A DNA stretch of 64,000 nucleotides from Chengkuizengella marina (GCF_009910845.1 NZ_SIJB01000024.1:1-64000); one strand, 5' to 3'. Numbered from the stretch's first letter, positions 38,040 through 47,560 are shown. Made by a program: numbers and translations. Notes: a model not told the origin generated them from the letters alone.

Positions 38040-38495
38040 ATTAATAATATTTGTATTTATGTTGATGCTGATGCGTGTCCTGTGAAAAACGAAATAATCA
38101 AACTTGGTAAGTTATTTGGAATAAAGATTGTGATGGTTGCTTCTTTCGATCATTCATTAAAAAGTGAAGAAGGAGTGGAGAATATTCAGGTTGACCGTTC
38201 TGATCAATCAGCAGACTTATACATTTCAAATCATATTTCTGCAAATGATATTCTAATTACACATGATTTTGGTTTAGCATCTATCTGCTTGGGAAAAGGA
38301 GTTAAAGTAGTCTCACCACGTGGTAAATTTTATTCTATCCAGTCTATTGATTTTTTATTGGAAAACAGACATGAAAGTGCTAAAAAGAGAAGAAATGGTC
38401 AATACGGCAAAGGGCCAAAACCATTTACAAGAGAGGATCGAAATATTTTTCTACAAACAATGACAAAATTTTTAAAAGATTTGCAGGAGATTTAA
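38040..38495 (+). CDS. yqxD: YaiI/YqxD family protein (DUF188), probable ATT start
   Basis: The frame from GTG 38082 starts too late: just upstream and in frame are codons for CIYVDADACPV, the family's N-terminal nuclease-like motif. The only in-frame codons between the stop at 38031 and this motif are TTA, ACA, ATT (38040), AAT, AAT and ATT (38049). GGTGAT (38029-38034) fits the anti-SD and places ATT 38040 at normal distance. I therefore propose ATT initiation and a 151-residue product. It also has ITHDFGLASICLGKGVKVVSP (split: ITHDFGLAS, ICLGKG) and RRNGQYGKGPKPFT near the end. It lies 47 bp before dnaG, as in Bacillus. Confidence 0.82.
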   Translation: MNNICIYVDADACPVKNEIIKLGKLFGIKIVMVASFDHSLKSEEGVENIQVDRSDQSADLYISNHISANDILITHDFGLASICLGKGVKVVSPRGKFYSIQSIDFLLENRHESAKKRRNGQYGKGPKPFTREDRNIFLQTMTKFLKDLQEI

Positions 38496-38542
38496 TCTAA
38501 GTATCGAAATATAAATTGTTAATAATAGGTGAAGGTGGTTAA

Positions 38543-40369
38543 GTGTCAAATTTTGGTATTCCTGATGAAATTATTGAAACCGTCTTAAAACAGAATGATA
38601 TTGTAGATGTAATTAGTAAGTATGTCCAATTATCAAAGCAAGGAAAAAATCTAAAAGGACTTTGTCCGTTTCATTCTGAAAAAACGCCTTCATTTACAGT
38701 TTCACCCGATAAACAAATTTTCAATTGCTTTGGTTGTGGAATTGGTGGTAATGTAGTTAAATTCATGATGGAAATTGAAAATTATTCTTTTCCAGAGGCA
38801 ATTCAACAATTGTGTGAAGATGCAGGCATTACTTTTCAATGGCACAATCAGAACGAGCATCCAGAAGAGCAAAAAGATAAGTCTGATTTACTAAGAGCAC
38901 ATGAGTTATCTCAAACTTTGTTTCATTATATATTAAAAAATACTGCACATGGAAAAATTGCTTTAGAATACTTGAACAATAGAGGTTTCTCATTAAAACT
39001 TATGAATCAATTTCAAATCGGTTATGCCCCATCGATGCGAAATACCTTGACTGAGTTTTTGCATAAAAGAGATTTTTTACTACCCTTGATGGAACAAGGT
39101 GGACTTTTGTCTAAAGCGGGTCAGCAGCAGTATGTAGATAGATTTCGGGATCGTATCATTTTTCCTATTACAAATGCAAGAGGTAAAGTCATCGCCTTTG
39201 CAGGGAGAGCTTTAGGGGATGGTCAACCAAAATATTTAAATTCACCCGAAACCATTCTATTTAATAAGAGTAAAACATTGTATAACTTTTATCAGGCAAA
39301 AACAGAAATTAGACGAACTGGGCGTATTGTTTTATTTGAAGGGTATGCAGATGTGATCAAAGCGTGGAGCGCAGGTGTATTGAATGGAGTAGCAACAATG
39401 GGAACTGCTGTTACAGGCGAACATGCAACCACATTAAAGCGATATGCTGATCAAATTATTTTGTGTTTTGATGGAGATGAAGCGGGTCAAACAGCAGCCA
39501 TAAAAAATCTATCGATATTAGAAAAAATGAAATTTCAAGTTTATGTTGCTATGCTTCCTGACCAAATGGATCCTGATGAATATATTACAGCTCATGGTTC
39601 AGATCGTTTTAAGAAAGAAATTGTTGACAATGCTGTTACTGCTACAAAGTATAAAATGTTGTACTTAAGAAAAGAATTTAGGCTAAATGATGCAAATGAA
39701 AGATTACGTTATATTCGGTCCACTTTAAAAATAATAGCAGAACTTGAATCACCCACTGAAAGAGAACATTATTTAAAAGAAATAACAAATGATTTTGATT
39801 ATTCATTTGAATCTTTAAAACAAGAAATGTTTGAGATCAGACAGGAAGCAGAAAAAAAACGCTTTAAAGGGGATAATAACGTAAATCGGTGGAATAATGT
39901 AATGAATGGAAGAGGCAAGGAGGTTGTCCCTTCACTATTACCTGCTTTTCATAATGCGGAAAAGAATTTATTAGCCATTATGATGCATAGTCGAGACATA
40001 ACGACTTATGTAGAAAACGAGATAGGTGATCAGTTTAATGTTGAAGTTCATGGAGCTATAGCAGCTTATTTATATGCATTTTTTGCTCAACATGAAAAAC
40101 CTGACATTAGTAAATTCTTAACAATGCTGCGAAACGATGAACTGGAAAATGTAGCTAGCTCAATTTCACTAATAGGCGATCATCATGCTACAAATTCTAA
40201 AGTTATTGATGATTACATTAAACAAATCAAAAAAAATTCACAAAAGCATATTATAAAACAAAAGAGAATAGAGAGAGATGAAGCAGAACGAGCAGGAAAT
40301 TATATACGGGCTGCAGAAATAGGAAAAGAGATTATAACCCTAGAGAGAAACCATAAATTAAAAGGCTAA
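38543..40369 (+). CDS. dnaG: DNA primase
   Basis: 608-residue primase making RNA primers at the fork. The N-terminal CHC2 zinc finger is CPFHSEKTPSF with FNCFGCG (about residues 41-64). The Toprim domain follows with EGYADVIKAW (about 265-274) and FDGDEAGQTAA (about 310-320). The C-terminal part binds DnaB helicase. The start is GTG after GAAGGTGG. It is 33 bp upstream of the sigma factor gene, the macromolecular-synthesis operon order. Confidence 0.97.
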   Translation: MSNFGIPDEIIETVLKQNDIVDVISKYVQLSKQGKNLKGLCPFHSEKTPSFTVSPDKQIFNCFGCGIGGNVVKFMMEIENYSFPEAIQQLCEDAGITFQWHNQNEHPEEQKDKSDLLRAHELSQTLFHYILKNTAHGKIALEYLNNRGFSLKLMNQFQIGYAPSMRNTLTEFLHKRDFLLPLMEQGGLLSKAGQQQYVDRFRDRIIFPITNARGKVIAFAGRALGDGQPKYLNSPETILFNKSKTLYNFYQAKTEIRRTGRIVLFEGYADVIKAWSAGVLNGVATMGTAVTGEHATTLKRYADQIILCFDGDEAGQTAAIKNLSILEKMKFQVYVAMLPDQMDPDEYITAHGSDRFKKEIVDNAVTATKYKMLYLRKEFRLNDANERLRYIRSTLKIIAELESPTEREHYLKEITNDFDYSFESLKQEMFEIRQEAEKKRFKGDNNVNRWNNVMNGRGKEVVPSLLPAFHNAEKNLLAIMMHSRDITTYVENEIGDQFNVEVHGAIAAYLYAFFAQHEKPDISKFLTMLRNDELENVASSISLIGDHHATNSKVIDDYIKQIKKNSQKHIIKQKRIERDEAERAGNYIRAAEIGKEIITLERNHKLKG

Positions 40370-40402
40370 AAGAGCAATCTAGGGAGGAGGGAGTTGGATC
40401 AA

Positions 40403-41527
40403 ATGACGAACGATCAACGAACTCAAATTGACGATACTGAATTAAGCTTGGATCAAGTGAAAGAACAGTTAATTGATTTGGGTAAAAAACGTTCATCACT
40501 TACTTATAAAGTTATTATGGAGAAATTATCTCCATTTGACCAAGAACCAGAACAAATTGATGATTTTTTCGAACATTTATCTGAATTAGGTATTGAAATT
40601 GCAAATGAATCTGACGAGAATATATCTGCTTCTGCTTCAGGAGCGAATCAACAAGATGATTTTACATTGGATGATGACTTATCATTACCGCCAGGAATAA
40701 AAATTAATGACCCAGTTCGTATGTACCTAAAAGAAATAGGACGTGTACCATTATTATCTGCTGAAGAAGAAGTGAATTTAGCTATTCGAATTGAAGAAGG
40801 TGATGAGGAAGCCAAAAAAAGATTAGCTGAGGCAAACCTTCGACTTGTTGTTAGCATTGCTAAAAGATACGTTGGTCGTGGAATGTTATTCTTGGATTTA
40901 ATTCAAGAAGGGAATATGGGTTTGATTAAAGCTGTTGAAAAATTTGATCATACAAAAGGTTATAAATTTAGTACTTATGCAACTTGGTGGATCCGTCAAG
41001 CCATAACACGTGCAATTGCGGATCAAGCTAGAACGATTCGAATACCTGTACATATGGTTGAAACGATTAATAAGTTAATACGTGTTTCACGCCAGTTGCT
41101 ACAAGATTTAGGTCGTGAGCCTGCACCAGAAGAAATTGCTAAAGAAATGGAATTAAGTACAGATAAAGTACGTGAGATTATGAAAATTGCACAGGAACCG
41201 GTCTCCTTAGAAACACCTATTGGGGAAGAAGATGATTCACACCTTGGCGACTTTATTGAGGATCAAGAAGCATTAGCGCCTTCTGATGCTGCAGCGTATG
41301 AGTTACTGAAGGAACAGTTAGAAGATGTTCTTGACACATTAACAGAACGTGAAGAAAATGTATTACGCTTAAGATTTGGATTGGATGATGGTCGTACAAG
41401 AACTTTAGAAGAAGTTGGAAAAGTGTTTGGAGTTACTCGTGAACGTATTAGACAAATTGAAGCCAAAGCCCTAAGAAAACTTAGACATCCAAGCCGAAGT
41501 AAAAGATTAAAGGATTTTCTTGAATAA
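40403..41527 (+). CDS. sigA: Housekeeping RNA polymerase sigma factor SigA
   Basis: 374-residue primary sigma-70 factor. Region 1.1 is short, as in Bacillales. Region 1.2 has [17 protein letters not shown]. Region 2 has [19 protein letters not shown] and [20 protein letters not shown] for -10 recognition and melting. Region 3 has [13 protein letters not shown]. Region 4 has [20 protein letters not shown] for the -35 box. A TTG at 40394 opens the frame, but it is only 3 bp after AGGAGG; ATG 40403 fits better. Confidence 0.97.
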   Translation: MTNDQRTQIDDTELSLDQVKEQLIDLGKKRSSLTYKVIMEKLSPFDQEPEQIDDFFEHLSELGIEIANESDENISASASGANQQDDFTLDDDLSLPPGIKINDPVRMYLKEIGRVPLLSAEEEVNLAIRIEEGDEEAKKRLAEANLRLVVSIAKRYVGRGMLFLDLIQEGNMGLIKAVEKFDHTKGYKFSTYATWWIRQAITRAIADQARTIRIPVHMVETINKLIRVSRQLLQDLGREPAPEEIAKEMELSTDKVREIMKIAQEPVSLETPIGEEDDSHLGDFIEDQEALAPSDAAAYELLKEQLEDVLDTLTEREENVLRLRFGLDDGRTRTLEEVGKVFGVTRERIRQIEAKALRKLRHPSRSKRLKDFLE

Positions 41528-41541
41528 TTTATGTGTTTTAT

Positions 41542-41572
41542 AAGACCTTTCTGCTTGCAGTGAGGTCTTTTG
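41542..41572 (+). terminator. Terminator after sigA
   Basis: Outer stem aagacct (41542-41548) with aggtctt (41563-41569), inner ctgc/gcag, followed by TTTGTTTG. It closes the dnaG-sigA unit. Confidence 0.75.
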
Positions 41573-41743
41573 TTTGCACTTAAGAACGATAAAACTTTGA
41601 TGTGAATATATAGCATTCACAACTTTTCGTTCATATTTAGTTTAACTCTTTTCCATTTTTATTGCAAATTTTTAAAAAAATGTTTTTTTATAATTTTATT
41701 TCTAGAAAAGATAAAAGATTGAAAAAAAGATGGAGTTGTCCCT

Positions 41744-42508
41744 ATGATAATATTATCTCAAAGACTAAAAAAAATAGCAGATAAAATACTGCCTAATAGT
41801 AAATTAGCAGATATTGGTTCAGATCATGCTTTATTACCTACTTACTTAGCACAGAAAAATCGAATCCAATGGGCAGTAGCGGGTGAGGTTAATAAAGGTC
41901 CTTATGAAGCTGCAAAAAAACAAGTTGAAAGTTCAAATTTACAAGACATGATAAAAGTAAGGTTAGGCAATGGATTAGAAGTACTTGATAAAGAGGAAGT
42001 AGATACGATTGTGATTGCAGGAATGGGTGGAGGATTGATTGCAAATATCTTAAATCAACCTTTTGATTATACTGGTGTAAATCGATTAGTTTTACAGCCA
42101 AATGTAGCAGAAGATAAGGTAAGGCGCTGGTGTATAGATCATAACTGGCATTTAATTGAGGAAGATATTTTGGAAGAGGATCGTAAGATTTATGAAATTT
42201 TAGTGGCAGAGAGAAGTGAAGATGCTTACAGGTATAATCAACAAATATTCTCCGACGAAATGTATAAAATGGATTGTCATATTCAGCTCACACGAAAATT
42301 AAAAATACTAATGGGACCACATTTGCTAAATAACGCGTCTCTTGTTTTTATAAAAAAATGGAATATGGAAATTGCAAAAAGAGAAAAGGTAATTGAACAA
42401 TTATCACAATCAAATTTACATGATGCAGTTAAAAAGAAACGTGTATTCTCAGAAGAAGTTGATCAATTAAAGGAGGTACTTAAATGTTTGCAAAAGGACA
42501 AACAATAA
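41744..42508 (+). CDS. trmK: tRNA (adenine(22)-N(1))-methyltransferase TrmK
   Basis: 254-residue Rossmann-fold methyltransferase (YqfN) that makes m1A22 in tRNA. SKLADIGSDHALLPTYL (about residues 19-35) is the SAM-binding motif I and VIAGMGGGLIANIL (about 90-103) is the characteristic family motif. The C-terminal part is a coiled coil (IEQLSQSNLHDAVKKKRVFS). The last 25 bp overlap the start of yqfO; the two are typically paired in Firmicutes. Confidence 0.95.
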   Translation: MIILSQRLKKIADKILPNSKLADIGSDHALLPTYLAQKNRIQWAVAGEVNKGPYEAAKKQVESSNLQDMIKVRLGNGLEVLDKEEVDTIVIAGMGGGLIANILNQPFDYTGVNRLVLQPNVAEDKVRRWCIDHNWHLIEEDILEEDRKIYEILVAERSEDAYRYNQQIFSDEMYKMDCHIQLTRKLKILMGPHLLNNASLVFIKKWNMEIAKREKVIEQLSQSNLHDAVKKKRVFSEEVDQLKEVLKCLQKDKQ

Positions 42509-43599
42509 CTCAAATCTTAGAGCAATGGACACCTAAATATTATGCGGTTCCTGATGATAAGATTGGTTTGCAACTGGGAACTTTAAATAAAATTATAAAA
42601 AATGTGATGGTAACTTTGGATGTAACAGAACAAGTTGTTGAGGAAGCAATTGAAAAAGATATTCAATTGATTATTGCCCATCATCCTATTATTTTTAAAT
42701 CATTAAAACATATTCAAACAGATCTACCTGCAGGGAAAATTTATGAAAAATGCATCAAAAACGATATTGCTGTGTATATAGCCCATACGAATCTAGACGT
42801 TGCAGAAGGCGGTATTAATGATATGATGGCAAATGAATTGGAATTAACCAGCCTCTCACCTCTTGAAGAAGTGCATACTGAAAAATTAAGTAAACTAGTT
42901 GTTTTTGTGCCGGAAGAAGCACATCACAATGTATTGGAAGCTATATTTGCTGCTGGTGGAGGATGGATAGGTGAATACAGTCATTGCAGCTTTAATATTA
43001 AGGGACAGGGTACATTTTTAGCACAAGATAATACAGACCCTTATGTAGGAGAAAAAGGGAAACTAACAAAAGTAAATGAAATTCGTATTGAGACTATTGT
43101 ACCTCAAAATATTCAGAGAAAAGTAGTACAAGCTATGCTTAAAGCACACCCTTATGAGGAAGTTGCCTATGATTTATATCCCATGGATTTAAAAGGAAAG
43201 TCCTTTGGTTTAGGTAGGATAGGACGTTTACCTGAAAAGAAAACATTAGCTGAATTAGTATCTACTGTAAAAGAAAAATTTGAAGTACCTATGGTAAGAA
43301 TTGTCGGAGATTTAAATAAGCCAATAAGTAAGGTAGCTGTTCTGGGGGGATCAGGAAGTAGATACGTACAACAAGCAAAATATGCTGGTGCTGATGTTTT
43401 AATTACTGGAGATATCGATTTTCATACAGCTCAAGATGCTTTAGCAGATGGCTTATCTATTATAGATCCTGGACATCATGCTGAAAAAATAATGATCAAA
43501 CATGTTTCTGATTATTTGCTTGCAGAATTGGCTACAAAAAAAATAAGTACCAATATAATTCAATCAAACACAAATACTGAACCATTCATATTTTTATAA
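42484..43599 (+). CDS. yqfO: Nif3-like dinuclear metal center protein YqfO
   Basis: 371-residue Nif3/DUF34 family protein with an internal YqfO-type domain (about residues 130-235) between the two halves of the metal site. LIIAHHPIIFKSLKHIQ (about 60-76) and YIAHTNLDVAEGGINDM (about 98-114) supply N-half ligands; VLITGDIDFHTAQDAL and IDPGHHAEKIMIKH supply C-half ligands. Annotated elsewhere as a GTP cyclohydrolase 1 type 2 homolog, but the physiological role is unsettled. AAAGGAGG lies in the end of trmK. Confidence 0.94.
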   Translation: MFAKGQTITQILEQWTPKYYAVPDDKIGLQLGTLNKIIKNVMVTLDVTEQVVEEAIEKDIQLIIAHHPIIFKSLKHIQTDLPAGKIYEKCIKNDIAVYIAHTNLDVAEGGINDMMANELELTSLSPLEEVHTEKLSKLVVFVPEEAHHNVLEAIFAAGGGWIGEYSHCSFNIKGQGTFLAQDNTDPYVGEKGKLTKVNEIRIETIVPQNIQRKVVQAMLKAHPYEEVAYDLYPMDLKGKSFGLGRIGRLPEKKTLAELVSTVKEKFEVPMVRIVGDLNKPISKVAVLGGSGSRYVQQAKYAGADVLITGDIDFHTAQDALADGLSIIDPGHHAEKIMIKHVSDYLLAELATKKISTNIIQSNTNTEPFIFL

Positions 43600-43687
43600 A
43601 TAGATGCAAGAAATTCAATAAAAAAGGATAAAATTATTAATAAATTTTAGAATGTAAAAAATTTCTATAATTTCAAAAATCAAGTGC

Positions 43688-43717
43688 TTGTTATTTGTCA
43701 ATTCAATCTGTTATACT
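43688..43717 (+). promoter_or_regulatory. Promoter of rnpB
   Basis: TTGTTA (43688-43693), an 18-bp spacer and an extended -10 TGTTATACT with TATACT at 43712-43717. The predicted start is about 8 bp downstream, just before the first paired base of the RNA. Confidence 0.6.
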
Positions 43718-43728
43718 TATCTTCGTGA

Positions 43729-44139
43729 CGGAAAGTTTGACGAACAATCGCTGGAGATGAGATATTCTCTAGAGGAAAGTCCGGGCTCCATAGGGCAGGG
43801 TGCTGGATAACGTCCAGTCAGCGCGAGTTGAAGGATAGTGCCACAGAAATGGACCGCCGATGGCATACATTGTATGCACAGGTAAGGGTGGAACCGTGGT
43901 GTAAGAGACCACGAGGATTTATGGTGACATATTTCCTGGTAAACCCCACTTGGAGCAAGACCTAATGAAATGCAGTGATAGGATAATCACAACCTTAGCC
44001 CGAGGTGCATTTAGGTTGGTCGCTTGAGCTGTATAGCAATATACAGCCTAGATAGATGATTGTTACTTCATTGGTGGGAGGGTTGACCCCCATTAATACC
44101 ACTGGAAGGCACAGAACCCGGCTTATGGCAAACTTTCCA
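43729..44139 (+). ncRNA. rnpB: RNase P RNA (class A-like)
   Basis: Catalytic RNA of RNase P, which matures tRNA 5' ends. The P1 helix pairs ggaaagtttg near 43730 with caaactttcc at 44129-44138. The conserved core GAGGAAAGTCCGGGCTCC (P3-P4) lies near 43770-43790. Further conserved segments are GGGCAGGGTGCTGG, GACCGCCGATGGC, ACAGGTAAGGGTGGAACC, GGTAAACCCCACTTGGAGCAAG, GCCTAGATAGATGATTG and ACAGAACCCGGCTTA. These match the ancestral class A (E. coli-like) layout rather than the class B of Bacillus subtilis. Confidence 0.96.
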
Positions 44140-44154
44140 ATATTAGGTCGTTAA

Positions 44155-44188
44155 AAGGGAGTGGATTAATCCACTCCCTTATTTTTTT
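44155..44188 (+). terminator. Terminator of rnpB
   Basis: An 11-12 bp perfect stem (aagggagtgga with tccactccctt, 44155-44180) and a T run ATTTTTTTA. It may also serve the convergent protease gene. Confidence 0.9.
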
Positions 44189-44218
44189 ATTTTAAAAATT
44201 TATAAATTTTTCCAGTAC

Positions 44219-46078
44219 TTACCTTACTGTAGAAGGAGTTTTATTAGGATAAAGTGACTCAATTAACCTTTGAAACCAAGATTTTTTCTTATTTACTTGT
44301 ACTGATTGATTTCCACCTGCATTTTCTAATGCATTTTCTACATGAATTAATCCGAATCCGTAATAACTATCTTTTCCAGCATCACCTAAATCTACAGCGG
44401 TATTTCTAATTATCTCCATTACTTCTACATTTTTTAAAGTTGGGTTTAATGAGCGAATCATAGCTGCTAATGCAGACACATGTGGGCTAGCCATAGAGGT
44501 ACCGGATAATGCAGCATATTGATTATCAGGATATGTGCTTGCGATACTAACACCTGGTGCCATTACATCTAAATAATCGCCATAATTTGAAAAATTAGCC
44601 TTATTTGATGATTCATCTGTTGCTGATACAGCAATCACTTCCGGATATGCAGCTGGATAGCCTGGTTGATTCGTATTATCGTTTCCTGTAGCAGCAATCA
44701 ACACAACATCTTTATCATAAGCATATTTTATTGCATCATGGAGAAACTGAGTCTCTGCATAATTACCTAGACTCATATTAATTACTTTCGCTCCTTGATC
44801 AGTTGCCCATATAACACCTTGAGCTACTGCATAAGTACTACCAGCTCCGGTTGAATCAAGTACTTTAATTGGCATAATTTTATTATACCAGCTCATTCCT
44901 GCAATTCCTTCAGAATTATCTACAGTGGCAGATATAATCCCTGCAACGTGTGTTCCGTGTCCAACATCATCCAAAGGTTGTGTCTCTTCTTCTACGAAAT
45001 TAGCGCCTTCTAATAATTTACCTTGTAAATCAGGATGTTTTATATCTACACCAGTATCTATAACTGCTACGGTAATTTGATCACTCCCTTTACTTAAATC
45101 CCAGCCTTTTAAAGTATCAATATTAGGGAGATTCCACTGATAAGGATCATATAGAACATCGTTAGGTTCATTTTCTGTTGATCTTTGAGTTGTTTCATTG
45201 GTCATATATAAATAATGCGGTTCTGTATATTCCACATTCCATTTGTTAAAATAACTCATCATTTGTTCTGCGTCCAAAGTACTTGAGCTAAATACATAAG
45301 TATATCCTAACTTTTTCATAGAAGTAGCCTGAATATCAGATTGAATTTGTCTTAAGTCTGATTGTGTAGGTTGGTTTTTAAATTTGACTACGATTTCTTT
45401 CAAGTGATAGTGGCTTGTTCCCACATTTTCTTCAGGGTGATCTACTTTAACATCTTGAAGTGTATTGGAATCTACGGATTTTATACCGTATCTTTTATCA
45501 CTTGGATATGGAACTATTCTTAAATTTTTTCTTTGCTCGATGGCTATCTGATTTAGAAAATCTTGTTTAATGACTCCAAATAATGCTGAATTTTTTTCTT
45601 TAGATGGTATTGCTAAAACAAAATACTTATTTTTGCCAACTTGAAATGTTTCAGACTGAAAAAGTTTATTCTCTTTTATAACTTTTTTTCCTTCACTGAT
45701 TAATGGTAATACTTTATTTTTCAAATTTTCATTTAGATTACCTATTTTTACTGTTTTACCTGTTTTGCTTTGATCCATCCAAATAACTTGAACCACATTG
45801 GAATGATTTTCTTTCATCTTAGATAAGATTTCTTTTTTATCTTTAAAGTTATTATTCAAGTTTTTCAAACTTTGAGTGAAATGCCTTGTGCATTGGATGC
45901 GACATAGCTCATTTGTTTTGCTAACATCTTGATTCATTAATGCTTCTTTTATTTGTATTTCTGAACTTTTATTCATCTGTATCATATTTTCATCATTTTT
46001 TTGATCACCAACTGGAAATATTAACAACCCAATTACTGTTAAAATGAAAACAGGAAATGCAATTTTAGCAAATTTCAT
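44219..46078 (-). CDS. Subtilisin-like serine protease (S8), secreted
   Basis: A 619-residue S8 protease with a signal peptide or anchor (residues 1-24, KFAKIAFPVFILTVIGLLIF). A long N-terminal region of about 290 residues precedes the catalytic domain and includes an I9-like prodomain (about 225-290, HLKEIVVKFKNQPTQSDLRQ). The catalytic triad is visible: Asp in AVIDTGVDIKHPDL (about 339), His in GHGTHVAGI (about 374) and Ser in GTSMASPHV (about 527). The first 200 residues resemble no domain I can name, but could be an extracytoplasmic sensor-like prodomain. GGAGGG precedes the ATG. Secreted or surface proteolysis is the likely role. Confidence 0.92.
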   Translation of the reverse strand: MKFAKIAFPVFILTVIGLLIFPVGDQKNDENMIQMNKSSEIQIKEALMNQDVSKTNELCRIQCTRHFTQSLKNLNNNFKDKKEILSKMKENHSNVVQVIWMDQSKTGKTVKIGNLNENLKNKVLPLISEGKKVIKENKLFQSETFQVGKNKYFVLAIPSKEKNSALFGVIKQDFLNQIAIEQRKNLRIVPYPSDKRYGIKSVDSNTLQDVKVDHPEENVGTSHYHLKEIVVKFKNQPTQSDLRQIQSDIQATSMKKLGYTYVFSSSTLDAEQMMSYFNKWNVEYTEPHYLYMTNETTQRSTENEPNDVLYDPYQWNLPNIDTLKGWDLSKGSDQITVAVIDTGVDIKHPDLQGKLLEGANFVEEETQPLDDVGHGTHVAGIISATVDNSEGIAGMSWYNKIMPIKVLDSTGAGSTYAVAQGVIWATDQGAKVINMSLGNYAETQFLHDAIKYAYDKDVVLIAATGNDNTNQPGYPAAYPEVIAVSATDESSNKANFSNYGDYLDVMAPGVSIASTYPDNQYAALSGTSMASPHVSALAAMIRSLNPTLKNVEVMEIIRNTAVDLGDAGKDSYYGFGLIHVENALENAGGNQSVQVNKKKSWFQRLIESLYPNKTPSTVR

Positions 46079-46265
46079 ATGAAACCCTCCTAAAATATAT
46101 TGAAAGTTTATTGATGTAGGTATAGAATATCTTTAGATTCTAAAAAAAACAGTTCTTTTATTCATTTTCATTTACATGAATTACATGAAAAGCTATGCTA
46201 TCTATGGTACGATTGAAATGTAGTCATTTATAGGATGGTTGTCACTTTAAGGAGGATCTATTTTT

Positions 46266-46766
46266 ATGACTAAAGACAATGTAAAAAATTTATGTGAAAT
46301 TACAAAAGAAAAATTAAAGGGAGTAATTGATCAAACAGAAGATTTTTTAAATCATCATTCACTAGATCAACTAAATAAAGACAATGATCATGAAATGAAA
46401 CAGTTTTATCGAGACATATTATCTGACCTTAGACATCTATTAGTGTTTTCAGAAGTTTCCTATGAAAAAATTGGAATATGCTTACGAAGACCTAATTTTA
46501 ACTTAGATTTCTCCGAAAAGGTTTTGTTTGATGTTTACCATAAGTGTATAACCTCATTTTTCTATCCTAAGTATGAATGTTATGCAGAGGATGGCAGATA
46601 TGCATATACAGGTCAAGATGCAATTCGATTTAGAAAAAAACCAACAAGAGAATTGAGAGATCTTATACTTGGGTTATCTAAAACATTTGAGGAATTACGT
46701 GATGATCTTGCATTTTATGAAACAGATTACATGACCGAGAAAAAATTACAAGGTAAAAGTGTATAA
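46266..46766 (+). CDS. ypuI: YpuI family protein (DUF3907)
   Basis: 166-residue YpuI/DUF3907 protein, conserved in Bacillales and uncharacterised. The helix-rich sequence contains the family-like RDILSDLRHLLVFSEVSYEK, the CYAEDGRYAYTGQDAIRFR segment (about residues 117-135) and a C-terminal FEELRDDLAFYETDYM. No signal peptide or membrane segment. AAGGAGG precedes the ATG. Its neighbour on the left is the divergent protease; a terminator follows. Confidence 0.82.
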   Translation: MTKDNVKNLCEITKEKLKGVIDQTEDFLNHHSLDQLNKDNDHEMKQFYRDILSDLRHLLVFSEVSYEKIGICLRRPNFNLDFSEKVLFDVYHKCITSFFYPKYECYAEDGRYAYTGQDAIRFRKKPTRELRDLILGLSKTFEELRDDLAFYETDYMTEKKLQGKSV

Positions 46767-46785
46767 AAAATAAAAAAATATTACA

Positions 46786-46817
46786 AACCATCCTACCATA
46801 AAGGATGGTTTTTTTTC
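46786..46817 (+). terminator. Terminator of ypuI
   Basis: A 9-bp stem (aaccatcct, 46786-46794, with aggatggtt, 46802-46810) followed by TTTTTTC. Confidence 0.88.
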
Positions 46818-46934
46818 TTTTTCTCTAGAATTTTCTTGTTTGGGAACATCCATATTTAATGTAATTTTTTATGGGTAAATTTATTAAGTATAGATCATCA
46901 TCAATACGGAAAAATAATAATGGGGGTGATTATA

Positions 46935-47144
46935 ATGCCGCAAGTAAAATGCAGCGTGGCAAATTGTCAATATTGGGCAGCAGGTAATAACTGTAATGCA
47001 GATCAAATTAATATTGAAGTAGATGAACATGCAAATATGAATTTTAATGAAGAGTTCGCAGGGGAAAATTTTAATTCTAATCATCAGGATAGAGCTTCTA
47101 AGGAATCAAATACGTGTTGTCACACATTTAAAAAGAAGTCGTAA
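46935..47144 (+). CDS. DUF1540 domain protein
   Basis: 69-residue protein of the DUF1540 type, small Cys-rich proteins common in spore formers. PQVKCSVANCQYWAAGNNCN has three of the cysteines, and SNTCCHTFK near the end matches the family's C-terminal Cys-His motif. Possibly metal-binding. GGGGGTGAT (46922-46930) precedes the ATG at 46935; the earlier frame start at 46920 lacks a site. Confidence 0.8.
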   Translation: MPQVKCSVANCQYWAAGNNCNADQINIEVDEHANMNFNEEFAGENFNSNHQDRASKESNTCCHTFKKKS

Positions 47145-47170
47145 CATTTTCCTGTTGAAAGGAGGTAGAC

Positions 47171-47560
47171 ATGAACAGAGAAAACAAAAACATGGACACT
47201 GAAAATAATAATAAACGAAATCAAATCGACAATAATCTAAATAATGAATCAACTGATGAAGAATATGCTGCAGAGTATGCTCCTTTTAATGTAGCTAATT
47301 ACAATAATGGGGAACGCAGTGAAACTATTCAATCTGATGTTGAAGAGGCAAGAGATGTAGGTGCTAACACAACATTAGGAATTATATCACTTGTATTTGC
47401 ACTTGCATCATGGTTTATTTATCCCTTGATTTTAGGTCCAGCAGCAGCAGTATTTGGTTTTGTTGCATGGTATCAAGGGAGTCGCACTTTAGGCGGTTGG
47501 GCCATTGCACTGGGAGTTATTGCTTTTTTAGCTTATATGGTATTACCTTTGTACACCTAG
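47171..47560 (+). CDS. Small membrane protein, DUF4190-like
   Basis: 129 residues. The first 60 are polar and Asn-rich (NMDTENNNKRNQIDNNLNNE), then two membrane segments (about 68-96 and 105-127) separated by YQGSRTLGG, the arrangement of DUF4190-like proteins in Bacillales. GAAAGGAGGT precedes the ATG. It follows the DUF1540 gene by 26 bp and is probably cotranscribed. Function unknown. Confidence 0.65.
   Translation: MNRENKNMDTENNNKRNQIDNNLNNESTDEEYAAEYAPFNVANYNNGERSETIQSDVEEARDVGANTTLGIISLVFALASWFIYPLILGPAAAVFGFVAWYQGSRTLGGWAIALGVIAFLAYMVLPLYT

Noticed and set aside
43740-44130. A protein gene in the 43.6-44.2 kb gap
   Set aside because: No long open frame; the region matches RNase P RNA along its whole length.
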